Positions 17,737 to 26,159 are shown, counted from the stretch's first letter. The stretch is DNA of 64,000 nucleotides from an uncultured Collinsella sp. (GCA_900544065.1 UQTR01000003.1:1-64000); one strand, 5' to 3'. Made by a program: numbers and translations. The notes: generated by a model not told the origin, from the sequence alone.

Positions 17737-18681
17737 TTATTGAGTCTCCGTCGTACCCGTTTGGGTGGTTCCGCTCACGCTAATGCCCAGGTCACCCCAG
17801 CAATCGGGCGTTTTGCCGTCCGCTCGATAAAAGTTGACGACCATCGAACCCGGCTCCATGGTGAACGTAACCGTGTGATTTGTTTTATCCGCCGTCACAC
17901 CATGGTTGGTCTCGAAGAACGGGTCGATCTCCACGTTCTCCCCCCACGTGAGCGTGACGTTTGCCGGTGCGCCCGTAACCGTCACACGGTAGTTGTACGC
18001 AGCGTAATCAGCAAACTTGCCAGCCACATCAACCAGCGCGCCCTCAACCGCAGCGGTTTTGACCTCGGCCCTCTTTGACGGCACGACTTTCGCCGCCAGA
18101 CAGGCTAGCTCGGTGCCGGGGCTCTGCTCCGATACGACCGTGGCCTTAATCACAAAGTATGCTTGTCCCAACTTACCCTCGGGGAAGGTCACGGTGTAGT
18201 CTTTCTTGGTAGGTTGATTCTCCGGAAGCGTGACGCTGCCGCTGGGCCGGGGCGAATAGCTCCACGTGGTGCCATCGAGCCCATGCCCCTCGACCGTCAA
18301 GGTGTATGTCACATTTTTGTCGTTGCAGAAGTTGCTGTTGCTCAACAAATAGTTGTAGATGCTAAAGGTAAAGTTGCACTGCCCGTTGCTGGGATACACC
18401 GTAACGGAGCGCTGGGCACGGGCGAGGTCGTCGTTGCTAGGCGTACTCATATAGCCCGTAAGCAGGTCGCTCGCAAACAGGCTTTGTGCGGTGCCCGTCG
18501 CGGCGACGGACTTGAGAAATCCGTTGGCGATGTAGGCGGAATAGGTAAAGTAGCCACCCGTCACGAGCGCCACGGCGCAAACAAGTGCGATTGCCGCCAC
18601 AACCAGCTTGTTCTTGACGAGGCCTTTGCTTTTTGCCAGCTGCTCGCGCTCGGCATCCTGCTGCTTCTCTTGCTTCTCCAT
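17737..18681 (-). CDS. Single-pass membrane protein of the surface operon (314 residues)
   Basis: A charged cytoplasmic tail (MEKQEKQQDAEREQLAKSK) is followed by one membrane helix at about 26-48 (VVAAIALVCAVALVTGGYF). The rest is a beta-rich extracellular domain of about 260 residues ending in a Thr/Gly-rich tail. Directly after the helix comes YFTYSAYIANGF, which resembles the region after the signal helix in TasA/camelysin-type proteins. That is only a topological likeness. The ATG at 18681 has GGAGAGGGGG upstream. It lies 14 bases after the preceding gene and 39 before the giant gene, so it is part of one operon. Function is unknown; an accessory or anchoring role for the giant protein is an inference. 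Confidence 0.7.
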   Translation of the reverse strand: MEKQEKQQDAEREQLAKSKGLVKNKLVVAAIALVCAVALVTGGYFTYSAYIANGFLKSVAATGTAQSLFASDLLTGYMSTPSNDDLARAQRSVTVYPSNGQCNFTFSIYNYLLSNSNFCNDKNVTYTLTVEGHGLDGTTWSYSPRPSGSVTLPENQPTKKDYTVTFPEGKLGQAYFVIKATVVSEQSPGTELACLAAKVVPSKRAEVKTAAVEGALVDVAGKFADYAAYNYRVTVTGAPANVTLTWGENVEIDPFFETNHGVTADKTNHTVTFTMEPGSMVVNFYRADGKTPDCWGDLGISVSGTTQTGTTETQ

Positions 18682-18695
18682 GTGCGCCCCCTCTC

Positions 18696-19511
18696 CTACT
18701 TACCGCTCGTGTTACGCGCGATCAGATAGATCACATCGGTCTCTTTGGCGCTCTCGTCCCACGAAAGCTTGATGATAAAGTTGAGCGTGTCGTTGCCAGT
18801 CGAGCCGTCGAGCGTCTTGGCGTTGAGCTCGTCTTTGTTGAACACCTTGAAACGGTAGAGCGGACGCGCGTTGCGTTGGACCTTTTGATAGTCCTTGAAT
18901 GTAGGGTCGCTTGCGCCGGCGACCGGGTCGTTGATGAGCGTGAAGCTCTTCAGCAGATCCGTTTCAGACATTTTCCAGCTATAGGGCTTGCCGCCCGCAG
19001 TGCCGCGCACGTCGGGAGTATCACCTGGGCCCGGATTCTCGGCTTTATACAGCTCGATAGTGAGACCTTTAATGTTGGTCGTATTCGCAAGCTGCAGCTC
19101 AAACCCATCGCCGCCCGTCTGCACGCAAAACGGGCGCTTGAGCGTCACCGTGTTGCCGGTCTTGGTATCGCCGTATTCGGGGTTGTAACTCAGGTCGATC
19201 TGCTCGGCGGCCGTAGCGTTGGGGCCCAGCACCTTGAGCTCTGCCGGCTCCTTGATCTTGCCGACGGTGGAGCCGCGATTGGCATCGACAAACCATCCGA
19301 GCGTCAACCCCAGCAACACGAGAAGCACGGCCACCAGGCCCATGATGGCAAGGGATTCGCGACGGTGGCCGCTCACCCAAGTCTTGATGCGCTCGATGCG
19401 GCCAGCCGGACGCGCCTCGCCGTGCGAGCCGAACCCGTCGCCGCCGGAGTTCACCACGTCTTCGTTGTGCTTGATATAGCCCTGCTCGCGGGCATTAAGC
19501 TGCTCGTCCAT
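18696..19511 (-). CDS. Single-pass membrane protein of the surface operon (271 residues), TasA/camelysin-like topology
   Basis: The protein has about 50 cytoplasmic residues, a membrane helix at about 54-74 (MGLVAVLLVLLGLTLGWF), and an ectodomain beginning VDANRGSTVG. The C-terminal LNFIIKLSWDESAKETDVIY recalls the strand pattern of camelysin/TasA-like proteins. The family assignment is tentative because no catalytic or cleavage motif can be confirmed. No SipW-type signal peptidase gene is in the window. Its ATG (19511) directly abuts the stop of the upstream gene and is preceded by GGAGGCGG, so translation is probably coupled. Confidence 0.7.
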   Translation of the reverse strand: MDEQLNAREQGYIKHNEDVVNSGGDGFGSHGEARPAGRIERIKTWVSGHRRESLAIMGLVAVLLVLLGLTLGWFVDANRGSTVGKIKEPAELKVLGPNATAAEQIDLSYNPEYGDTKTGNTVTLKRPFCVQTGGDGFELQLANTTNIKGLTIELYKAENPGPGDTPDVRGTAGGKPYSWKMSETDLLKSFTLINDPVAGASDPTFKDYQKVQRNARPLYRFKVFNKDELNAKTLDGSTGNDTLNFIIKLSWDESAKETDVIYLIARNTSGK

Positions 19512-20603
19512 TTATTTATCCGCCTCCTTGGCGGTGAAGCGCACGCGAATGTACTTGATGTTCTTGCCGATAACCTCGTCGGCGTTGTTGTAATAGCCGG
19601 CACAGGCTTCCACCTCTGCAGAGGACATGCCGGCTCCGACAGGCGGAACCGCACTAGGCGCCTGACCTGGCACGCTCGTGCTATCGGCGCGGAAATAGCG
19701 CGCGTGGTTCGTGTCGATGTCGCCGACGAGGGCTGTGTATCCCCCCTCGTCGCCTGTGTTAGCGAAAAGGTTGCCACCGTAGCCGGCGTTGCCCGTGCGA
19801 ACATAGCTCTTGAACTGCTCCGGCCAAATCCAGTAGAGGGTTTTGGGTACGGTTTCGATCGTGCTATTTGAGTTCTCAGGACAAAAGTCCAACGCCGGGA
19901 TGGTAAAGCTCTGCGTAATGACGGTGACGCTGACCCCGTCCTGGGTCACCGTGGTGGTCGTGGGAATCAGCGGATCGGAGTAAAAGCCAGAGGTGTCTTT
20001 GCCCTGAAAAACCAGGATATGACCGCGCACCAAATCTTTAAGCGAGTTGATGATCGCCTCGTTTTTGGATATGTCCGCGTCGGTACCGCCTGTACCTGCC
20101 GCACTCGTCTGGACAGAAATCTCCCAGGTCATCTCCACCGTAATATCGTGCAGGTCGTTGCAGAGCGGCTTGACGTTGAGCTGAAGCTGGCCCGCCGATC
20201 CCGGAGAGAGACTGCCATCGGCACTCATGTTATTGAGGTTGAAAAGATTGTTCACGGCAAGGCTTGTACTGTCCGACGCGTAGTTGTCCTGGGCGTCGTA
20301 CTTGCCCGCCGTGCCGCCATGCGTTCCCGAGAGCACAAACCGCGGACCCTTCGCCGCGATCGTGCTCCCCGTGGCGCTCACTCGGTTATTCGCGGCAAAC
20401 CAGGCCAAGCACGCAAAGATGGCAACGATGGCGGCCAGCACAAACAGACCACTCACCAGGAAATCCTTCCAGAAATCCTTGAGGGTCCGCACGTGCTCGT
20501 CGGCAGCTTGGCGGTACTCGGCCGCCGTCTTGTGCTGCTGGAGCTCGCTATGTCGGTCCATGCCACTCATCGCTTGCGTTTGCCCTGCTAGCGGGCATGC
20601 CAT
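19512..20603 (-). CDS. Single-pass membrane protein, first gene of the surface operon (up to 363 residues)
   Basis: The topology matches the next two genes: a cytoplasmic tail, one helix at about 50-70 (VSGLFVLAAIVAIFACLAWF), then AANNRVSATGSTI and a large ectodomain. The ectodomain contains LYWIWPEQF, a W-x-WP pattern I associate with camelysin/TasA-like strands. The start is uncertain. The first ATG (20603) has GGAAAGG too close for good ribosome binding, and ATGs at 20570 and 20561 (MDRHSEL) are equally credible. This gene opens a four-gene operon whose promoter must lie in 20604-20950. Exact role is unknown. Confidence 0.68.
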   Translation of the reverse strand: MACPLAGQTQAMSGMDRHSELQQHKTAAEYRQAADEHVRTLKDFWKDFLVSGLFVLAAIVAIFACLAWFAANNRVSATGSTIAAKGPRFVLSGTHGGTAGKYDAQDNYASDSTSLAVNNLFNLNNMSADGSLSPGSAGQLQLNVKPLCNDLHDITVEMTWEISVQTSAAGTGGTDADISKNEAIINSLKDLVRGHILVFQGKDTSGFYSDPLIPTTTTVTQDGVSVTVITQSFTIPALDFCPENSNSTIETVPKTLYWIWPEQFKSYVRTGNAGYGGNLFANTGDEGGYTALVGDIDTNHARYFRADSTSVPGQAPSAVPPVGAGMSSAEVEACAGYYNNADEVIGKNIKYIRVRFTAKEADK

Positions 20604-20950
20604 CCTTTCCGCTTAGTCGCGATCAATCCGTTGCTCGTAGGCATAGAATTCAGGCAGAATACAACACCATACGATAAGGTAAAAGAATAGCATTGACCTG
20701 CGGTTTGCTCCACAGCGCAAGCCTTAATGATGTCTTAAAGATTACAAGCAGCGGCCTGTCCATCGCGCATTGTTCGCGCAACAGTTCGCACGCCCACCCA
20801 AGCTTTGCCTCACCTTAACCTCATTTTGAGGTTAACAGCACCCTATTTTCAGCATTTGCCCAGTTGTTTGCTTGCCTCATCTTAACCTCATCTTAGCCTC
20901 ATTTGAGGTGAAGATGAGGTTAAGGGTGCGTTTAAGCTCGCCTGCCTCCT
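20604..20950 (-). promoter_or_regulatory. Upstream region of the surface operon with TTAACCTCA palindromes
   Basis: This region holds no gene. Four copies of the nonamer TTAACCTCA form two inverted repeats. One is at 20815-20823 with 20827-20835. The other is at 20881-20894 with 20911-20924, where the arms extend to 14 bp and enclose CCTCATTTGAGG. They lie about 210-320 bases upstream of the first ATG and look like an operator cluster. A clear -10/-35 pair was not identified. Confidence 0.6.
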
Positions 20951-20959
20951 CGCACAAAA

Positions 20960-21000
20960 ACCGGAGTGGGGCCTGCCGTTCTCGCAGGCCCCACCCCGGT
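20960..21000 (-). terminator. Terminator of the old-yellow-enzyme gene
   Basis: A 17-bp stem with one mismatch (20960-20976 with 20984-21000, core GTGGGGCCTGC) is followed on the minus strand by TTTTTG. It lies 75 bases past the stop codon. Confidence 0.88.
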
Positions 21001-21075
21001 CGATGGTCTGTGTATGCTGGGACGCAGTCGGGCGAGGCGGATCCGTGCTACCGCCCCGCCTGGCCGCGAAGTTAA

Positions 21076-23106
21076 CTACAGTTCGTTGGCCGCGTGATAC
21101 GCCGTGCGAATGGCGCTCGCAATGTCGGCGGTACGCTCGCCCGAGCAGTCGCCCACGCAGGTCACGGGCACCGTCACGCCGTCAAGGTCAAACGCGTTGG
21201 CCTTGGAGCCCACGGCCATCACCACGTAATCGCAGGCGATCTTCACCGGCTCCTCGGCGCCGTCCTCGGTGGTGCGAATGGCCTCCACGCCCTCGTCGGT
21301 AATGGCGGTCAGGCGGGTCTTCACGTGCTGCTCCACGTTGTGCTCGGCAAAGTCGCTCATGATCAGCGGCAGAATGGTCTCGGACTCGCCCGCGGCAATC
21401 TTGTCGAGCATCTCCACGATCGCCACCTCGCAGCCGTGCTGCAGCAGGTACTCGGCAGTCTCGGTGCCCACCAGGCCACCGCCAATGACGGCGACGCGGC
21501 CCGCAAGCTCCACCTTGCCGGCCAGCACGTCCCAGCTCGAGACGACCTTCTCCGAGTCGGCGCCCGGAACGGGGATGGCCACGTCGTGCGCGCCCACAGC
21601 CACAATCGCGGCGTCGGCGGCGTTGAGGTCCGCGGGGCTAGCGACGTGGTTGAGCTCAACCTTCACGCCCAGGCCGGGCAGAATCTTCTCGTAGTACTCG
21701 ACCGAGCGCATGATCTCGTCCTTGCGCGGAGGCGCGGCCGCCAGCACGATCTGGCCGCCCAGATGATCGCTCGCCTCGTAGACGGTCACGTCGTAGCCGC
21801 GCTTGGCCGCCACACGCGCGGCCTCCAGGCCGGCAATACCGCCGCCCACCACGGCGATCTTCTTGTCGCCCTCGCCCGGCTTGATGGCGACGGTCGCCTC
21901 GTCGCCGTTCTCGGCATTGAGCACGCACGAGATGTACTTGCGGTTTTGAATCGCGTCGACGCAGCCCTTGTTGCAGTTGAGGCACTCGCGGATGGGCTCG
22001 CCCGTGGCAGCCTTCAGCGCAATGTCAGGGTCGCACATGAGCGAGCGGCCATAGGCGATGATGTCGGCCGCGCCGTCTTCCAGTATCTTCTCGCCGGCCT
22101 CGACCGAGACAACGCGGCCGACGGTTGCCACCGGCACGGAGACCAGGGCCTTGACGCGCTCGGCCACGGGCAGCGTCCAGTTGTAGGGCATGGCGCCCAT
22201 GGGCGGAATGGTGTCGCCCATGTTGCCGGTGTGGTTGGCCTGTGCGACCTGGATCATGTCGATGCCCGCGCCCTCGAGCAGCTTGGCAAACTCGCAGGCC
22301 TCATCGGGCTGCAGGCCGCCCTTGCCGCGCGGCGTGCCGTCGGGGTTCTCCATAATCACGGGGAGCTTGTACTCCACCATCAGCTGCGGCGCGGCCTCCT
22401 TGATGGCGGCGACGACCTCCAGCGCGTAGCGAACGCGGTTCTCGAACGAGCCACCGTACTCGTCGGTTCGATGGTTGAGGATGGCCGAGCACAGCGAACC
22501 CACCAGACGGTCGCCGTGGACCTCGATGGCGTCGATGCCGGCCTGCTGCGCGCGGGCGGCCGAGGCAGCGATGGCCTCCTTGATCTGGGTGAGCTGCTCT
22601 ACGCTCGCCTCGTTCACAAAGTGCTGCATGTCGTGATGCAGCTTGGCATATGCCTGCTTGCGGATCTCGTTGGACTCGGCCATCTTGGCGGCAAAGGTCT
22701 CCTCGTCGCCGGCGGCCTTGGCCTCCTGCGCGGCCTTGGCGGCAGCCATGGAGCCCATGACCATGCGGCCGACACCGGGCACGTCGTACTCGGGGTGGAA
22801 CAGCTGCAGCGCAACCTTGGCACCGTGCTTGTGAACGGTATCGGCCAGCGCCTTAAACGTGGGGATCTGGGCGTCGGTTGCCAGCTTGGGCGTGGGGCTT
22901 GCGGTCATGACGGGAGCGACGTCACCGATGACGATGTAGCTCACGCCGCCACGGGCCAGGCGCTCGTAAAAAGCCAGGCTGCGCTCGCCAATGGAACCGT
23001 CGCGCTCCTCGTAGCCGGTGGTCAGCGGCGGGAACATAATGCGGTTTTTGAGCTCAAGGGGGCCAACCGTAATGGGCTGGAGCAGCTTGGATGCAGGTGC
23101 GGTCAT
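21076..23106 (-). CDS. Old-yellow-enzyme family NAD(P)H:flavin oxidoreductase with FAD domain (FadH/BaiH-like)
   Basis: This 676-residue protein has the layout of 2,4-dienoyl-CoA reductase and the gut enoate and bile-acid reductases. An FMN-binding TIM barrel (about 8-370) begins LLQPITVGPLELKNRIMFPP and carries AGIDAIEVHGDRLVGSL. A 4Fe-4S site follows (CLNCNKGCVDA, then ISC, about 375-400). A Rossmann FAD/NAD(P) module completes it (IAVVGGGIAGLEAARVAAKR and AVIGGGLVGTETAEYLL). It passes electrons from NAD(P)H via FAD and Fe-S to FMN to reduce an activated double bond. An insertion rich in Ala and Lys (about 120-165) is unusual. The substrate cannot be read from sequence. It is a single gene with its own terminator. 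Confidence 0.85.
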   Translation of the reverse strand: MTAPASKLLQPITVGPLELKNRIMFPPLTTGYEERDGSIGERSLAFYERLARGGVSYIVIGDVAPVMTASPTPKLATDAQIPTFKALADTVHKHGAKVALQLFHPEYDVPGVGRMVMGSMAAAKAAQEAKAAGDEETFAAKMAESNEIRKQAYAKLHHDMQHFVNEASVEQLTQIKEAIAASAARAQQAGIDAIEVHGDRLVGSLCSAILNHRTDEYGGSFENRVRYALEVVAAIKEAAPQLMVEYKLPVIMENPDGTPRGKGGLQPDEACEFAKLLEGAGIDMIQVAQANHTGNMGDTIPPMGAMPYNWTLPVAERVKALVSVPVATVGRVVSVEAGEKILEDGAADIIAYGRSLMCDPDIALKAATGEPIRECLNCNKGCVDAIQNRKYISCVLNAENGDEATVAIKPGEGDKKIAVVGGGIAGLEAARVAAKRGYDVTVYEASDHLGGQIVLAAAPPRKDEIMRSVEYYEKILPGLGVKVELNHVASPADLNAADAAIVAVGAHDVAIPVPGADSEKVVSSWDVLAGKVELAGRVAVIGGGLVGTETAEYLLQHGCEVAIVEMLDKIAAGESETILPLIMSDFAEHNVEQHVKTRLTAITDEGVEAIRTTEDGAEEPVKIACDYVVMAVGSKANAFDLDGVTVPVTCVGDCSGERTADIASAIRTAYHAANEL

Positions 23107-23243
23107 GGATATTCCTCTCTTGTAGGCGCGGCGGCGATGATGCCGCGTAGTTGTCTAGAGGATATGGCATGGAAGCGCGGCGGCACAACGAAAATCGGCA
23201 GACAGCAGGTAGCGGCAGGTGGATGGGGCGGGGCGGCCCGTCG

Positions 23244-23545
23244 GTTTGTCTCAATCTGTAACATCTGCTCGGCAAAACCGGGTCTTACTGTTACAGATCG
23301 AGACAAACCAAACCCGCCTGCCGCAAGATCTAAATCTGTAACAGTTACTCAGCAAAATGGACCCCAGATGTTACAGATCGAGACAAACGGGGCCCGCCTG
23401 CTAGAAAATCTCAATCTATAACAACAACTCGGCAAAATCCGTCCCTCGTGTTACAGATTTAGACAAACACGGCCCAACCCACCGGTATATCTCAACCTGT
23501 AACACCTCACCGCCCAAATCGGGCCTAGATGTTACAGATCGAGAT
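23244..23545. repeat. Tandem array of four palindromic repeats (family A), about 81-bp period
   Basis: Each unit has an arm near GTTTGTCTCAATCTGTAACA, about 25 variable bases, and the complementary arm. The copies are at 23244-23308, 23328-23388, 23408-23468 and 23489-23545. Linkers share GGCCCGCCTGC-like sequence, so the units repeat every 81-83 bp. The same palindrome recurs at four other intergenic sites in this window. No gene lies in 23107-23599. Confidence 0.9.
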
Positions 23546-23599
23546 TTTGTTTGAGAGGCCGAGAATTGGACCGAAAACACGGTCCCGGAATAACAAAAA

Positions 23600-23624
23600 A
23601 GCTCGCCGGCTAGGCCGACGAGCT
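23600..23624 (-). terminator. Terminator of tRNA-fMet
   Basis: An 11-bp stem (AGCTCGCCGGC with GCCGACGAGCT, one mismatch) is followed on the minus strand by a run of six T's. It begins ten bases past the CCA end of the tRNA. Confidence 0.88.
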
Positions 23625-23633
23625 GCAAGTTCT

Positions 23634-23710
23634 TGGTCGCGGGGGCAGGATTTGAACCTACGACCTCCGGGTTATGAGCCCGGCGAGCTACCAGACTGCT
23701 CCACCCCGCA
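23634..23710 (-). tRNA. Initiator tRNA-Met (CAT)
   Basis: This is a 77-nt cloverleaf with the anticodon CAT in GGGCTCATAACCC. The three consecutive G-C pairs at the base of the anticodon stem mark an initiator tRNA. The T-arm is GGTTCAAATCC, and the acceptor TGCGGGG pairs with CCCCGCG except for a weak first pair, followed by A and an encoded CCA. The weak 1-72 pair is another initiator feature. Confidence 0.95.
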
Positions 23711-23741
23711 ATGTCTGGGCGCCTCATGTGCGCAAGAAAGA

Positions 23742-23770
23742 ATATTACGTGGGAGTTCGGTAAACGGCAA
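23742..23770 (-). promoter_or_regulatory. Promoter of tRNA-fMet
   Basis: On the minus strand, TTGCCG (-35, 23770-23765) is separated by 17 bases from TAATAT (-10, 23747-23742). The expected start is about 25 bases upstream of the mature tRNA 5' end. Confidence 0.65.
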
Positions 23771-23907
23771 GGAAAATCTCGTAGAGCATAATTCCTTCAT
23801 ATTTAAGCCCCCTCAGCCCATATCACCGTAAACGAATCGCAGCCGAGCAGCGCCGACGGCACGTATACAATGGTGCGCGTCCTTTTACGCCGACACCGGG
23901 AGTAGAC

Positions 23908-24681
23908 ATGCTGCTCGCTATCGATATGGGAAACACGCAGACGGCCATGGGCCTGTTTGACGGAGACGAGCTGGTGCAGTCGTGGCGCATGCCCACCGAC
24001 CGCTCCTATACCGCCGACGAAATCCATGTGCGCCTGATGGGCTTCTTTAAGATGTACGACCTCTCGCTCGACGCGGTCGACGCGATCGCCTTCGCCGGCG
24101 TGGTGCCGCAGCTCTCGCGCGAGTGGCACACCGTGGCCGACCGCATCGCGGCAGACGCCATCGTTATCGGGCCGCAGACGGCCGCGGTGACCAAACTGCG
24201 CGCGGCGCGCCCCCAGGCCGTAGGTGCCGATCGCATCGCCAACGCCGTTGCGGCCGAAACTTTCTACGGCGCCCCGGCGATCGTGGTGGACTTTGGCACC
24301 GCAACCAATATCGACGTCATCGACGAGAACGGCTATTACATTGGCGGAGCGATTGCGCCGGGCATCCGCATCTCCATGGACGCGCTCGCCGCCCGAGCCG
24401 CCAAGCTCGCCAGCGTTCCGCTCGAGGCGCCCGAGCACGCCATCGGCCGCGACACCGAGGAATGCATCAAGGTCGGCGCCGTGATGGGCGCCGCCTCCAT
24501 GGCCGAGGGCCTGGTCGCTCGCATGAAGCGCGAACTGGGCCGCGAGGACGCCACCGTTATCGCCACAGGCGGTCTCGCCGGCATCGTCGCCGATTCGACC
24601 GATGCCTTCGACGTGGTAGACGGCCAACTCACCATCAAGGGTATCTGCGAAATCTACCGCCGCATGCAGGAGCTGGCGTAG
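23908..24681 (+). CDS. coaX: Type III pantothenate kinase
   Basis: The enzyme phosphorylates pantothenate, the first step of coenzyme A synthesis, in the cytoplasm. The 257 residues are of normal family length. The ASKHA-fold phosphate motif is LLAIDMGNTQTAMGLF at residues 2-17, followed by GADRIANAVA at about 106-115 and VVDFGTATNIDVID at about 126-139. GGAIAPGI follows, as in other CoaX proteins. The ATG at 23908 is preceded by GGGAG. A TACAAT hexamer at 23866-23871 is a possible -10. It is a single gene, convergent with the DUF4143 ATPase gene. Confidence 0.95.
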   Translation: MLLAIDMGNTQTAMGLFDGDELVQSWRMPTDRSYTADEIHVRLMGFFKMYDLSLDAVDAIAFAGVVPQLSREWHTVADRIAADAIVIGPQTAAVTKLRAARPQAVGADRIANAVAAETFYGAPAIVVDFGTATNIDVIDENGYYIGGAIAPGIRISMDALAARAAKLASVPLEAPEHAIGRDTEECIKVGAVMGAASMAEGLVARMKRELGREDATVIATGGLAGIVADSTDAFDVVDGQLTIKGICEIYRRMQELA

Positions 24682-24737
24682 GACAGTGGCTTAAGTCGAG
24701 CACGGGCGCGAGCGGCGGACTAAGCAATGCATCGGTC

Positions 24738-24779
24738 CTATTCCTCAAAAACGAAAATTTTTCAGTTTTGAGGAATAGG
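24738..24779. repeat. Family T hairpin repeat, copy 1
   Basis: This 42-bp sequence begins CTATTCCTCAAAAACG and forms a hairpin. The stem extends outward to 17 bp (24734-24750 with 24766-24782) around a 15-base loop. It is identical to 26011-26052. It sits in the convergent space after coaX and after the ATPase gene, so it could also act as a bidirectional terminator. Confidence 0.9.
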
Positions 24780-24787
24780 ACCTTCTG

Positions 24788-25984
24788 CTAAGCCTCGCCG
24801 CACAACCACCTCGCCAGGTCCACGATCTGCACCCCATCGCGATCCGTGGCCTCGTGATGCGTGCGGGCAAGAATCATCTTGGGATACGCATCGCCAATGC
24901 TCAGCAGTGGCGAAATCTCGCGTTCAAACGTCTTATCCGAGCTGATGTCGTCGCTCACCTGAATGTAGAGCTTCTCGCTTCGCTTTATTGCTACAAAGTC
25001 TATTTCCTTTTTATAGAGCACACCGACGTATACCTCGTATCCGCGGCGCAGCAGCTCGATGGCCACCATGTTCTCGTATACGCGTCCCCAATCCATATCA
25101 CGTGTACCAAGCAGTGCGTATTTGAACGCGTGGTCTGCTAGGTAATACTTCTCGCCGCTCTTAAGGTATTTTTTGCCGCGAATGTCGTACCGACGAACTG
25201 TATAGAAGGCAAACGCATCGCACAGGTACCCCATGTACGTGCCGACCGTCTTGTTCGTAATCTTTAGCCCATCCGCATTCAAAACATCCGTAATGTTGCG
25301 TGCCGACGTTATGTTGGAGACGTTGTCCATCATGTAATCGGCAATGCGCAGCAGTGCCGATTCGTTTCTCACGTTATGCCGCTGCACGATATCCCTCACG
25401 ATGAGCGTTTTGAAGACATTGGAGAGATATTGGTAGCGTTGCTCCTGCAGTGGATAAGGGTAAGAGCCGGACATACCGCCGGTTCTCGCGTACTCATCGA
25501 AGTCGCGATCGACCTCGCCCTCGTCACAATAGAAGCGATACTCCTCAAACGAGAATGGGAAAACCTCGATCTCGAACGTACGCCCCGTAAAGAGCGTCGA
25601 CAGATCGCTCGACAGCAAAAAGGCGTTCGATCCGGTGATGAAGATGTCGTACTGCTCGGATGCATGGAGGCTGTTGATCGCGCGTTCAAAGCCGTCGCAC
25701 ATCTGAACCTCGTCGATAAGCAGGAAGTTTTGCTTGTCGGACGCTCGATGCTCTTTCACATAGGCGAGCAGGGCATGATATTCGAGCAGGCCCTCGAACT
25801 CGTCGAGGTTGTAATTGATATGGATGACATTCGAATTGGACAGATTTGCCTCCACGTAATCGCGGAGGGCCTCGAGCAATTTTGACTTACCGCTACGGCG
25901 AATGCCCGTTATGACCTTGATGTCCGGTACGCCAATAAGGCTCGTCAACGTTTCCATGTATGACGTTCTATTGATGAGTTTCAT
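24788..25984 (-). CDS. AAA ATPase with DUF4143 C-terminal domain
   Basis: The 398 residues have the common prokaryotic ATP-binding protein layout. Walker A is GIRRSGKSKLLEAL at about residues 25-38, and Walker B is FLLIDEVQMC at about 86-95. ITGSNAFLLSSDLSTLFTGR is the usual sensor region. After a linker domain there is a DUF4143, nuclease-fold-like end with EIDFVAIKRSEKLYIQV. Members are widespread, of unsettled function, and often accessory. GGGAGGCG precedes the ATG at 25984. The gene is bracketed by perfect 42-bp direct repeats, which suggests it arrived as a unit or binds those repeats. Confidence 0.82.
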   Translation of the reverse strand: MKLINRTSYMETLTSLIGVPDIKVITGIRRSGKSKLLEALRDYVEANLSNSNVIHINYNLDEFEGLLEYHALLAYVKEHRASDKQNFLLIDEVQMCDGFERAINSLHASEQYDIFITGSNAFLLSSDLSTLFTGRTFEIEVFPFSFEEYRFYCDEGEVDRDFDEYARTGGMSGSYPYPLQEQRYQYLSNVFKTLIVRDIVQRHNVRNESALLRIADYMMDNVSNITSARNITDVLNADGLKITNKTVGTYMGYLCDAFAFYTVRRYDIRGKKYLKSGEKYYLADHAFKYALLGTRDMDWGRVYENMVAIELLRRGYEVYVGVLYKKEIDFVAIKRSEKLYIQVSDDISSDKTFEREISPLLSIGDAYPKMILARTHHEATDRDGVQIVDLARWLCGEA

Positions 25985-26010
25985 TGGCGCCTCCCTGCAG
26001 TCTTTTATCG

Positions 26011-26052
26011 CTATTCCTCAAAAACGAAAATTTTTCAGTTTTGAGGAATAGG
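26011..26052. repeat. Family T hairpin repeat, copy 2
   Basis: This is identical over 42 bp to 24738-24779 and in the same orientation. It lies 26 bases upstream of the ATPase start codon, so it overlaps the likely promoter or leader of that gene. Confidence 0.9.
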
Positions 26053-26096
26053 CCCTGCAACGAATATACCTCGTTAAAGGCCGAGCTGGCTTAATT

Positions 26097-26138
26097 CTAT
26101 TCCTCAAAATCGAAAGATTTTCAGTTTTGAGGAATAGG
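26097..26138. repeat. Family T hairpin repeat, copy 3 (diverged)
   Basis: The stem sequence CTATTCCTCAAAA and its complement match copies 1 and 2. The loop differs at a few bases while its own pairing (CGAAAG/ATTTTC) is kept, which points to selection for a folded structure. Confidence 0.85.
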
Positions 26139-26159
26139 GTGCTGACAACCCATTCCCCA

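Noticed and set aside
21094..23421. A 775-codon open frame on the plus strand opposite the old-yellow-enzyme gene
   Set aside because: It is rich in His, Gly, Leu and Arg with no recognisable domain, and lies antisense to a clear enzyme gene. High GC content produces such shadows.
23244..23545. Possible CRISPR array
   Set aside because: The conserved parts are the two complementary arms of each palindrome and not a direct repeat with unique spacers. Only four units exist, linkers are similar to each other, and no cas gene is near.
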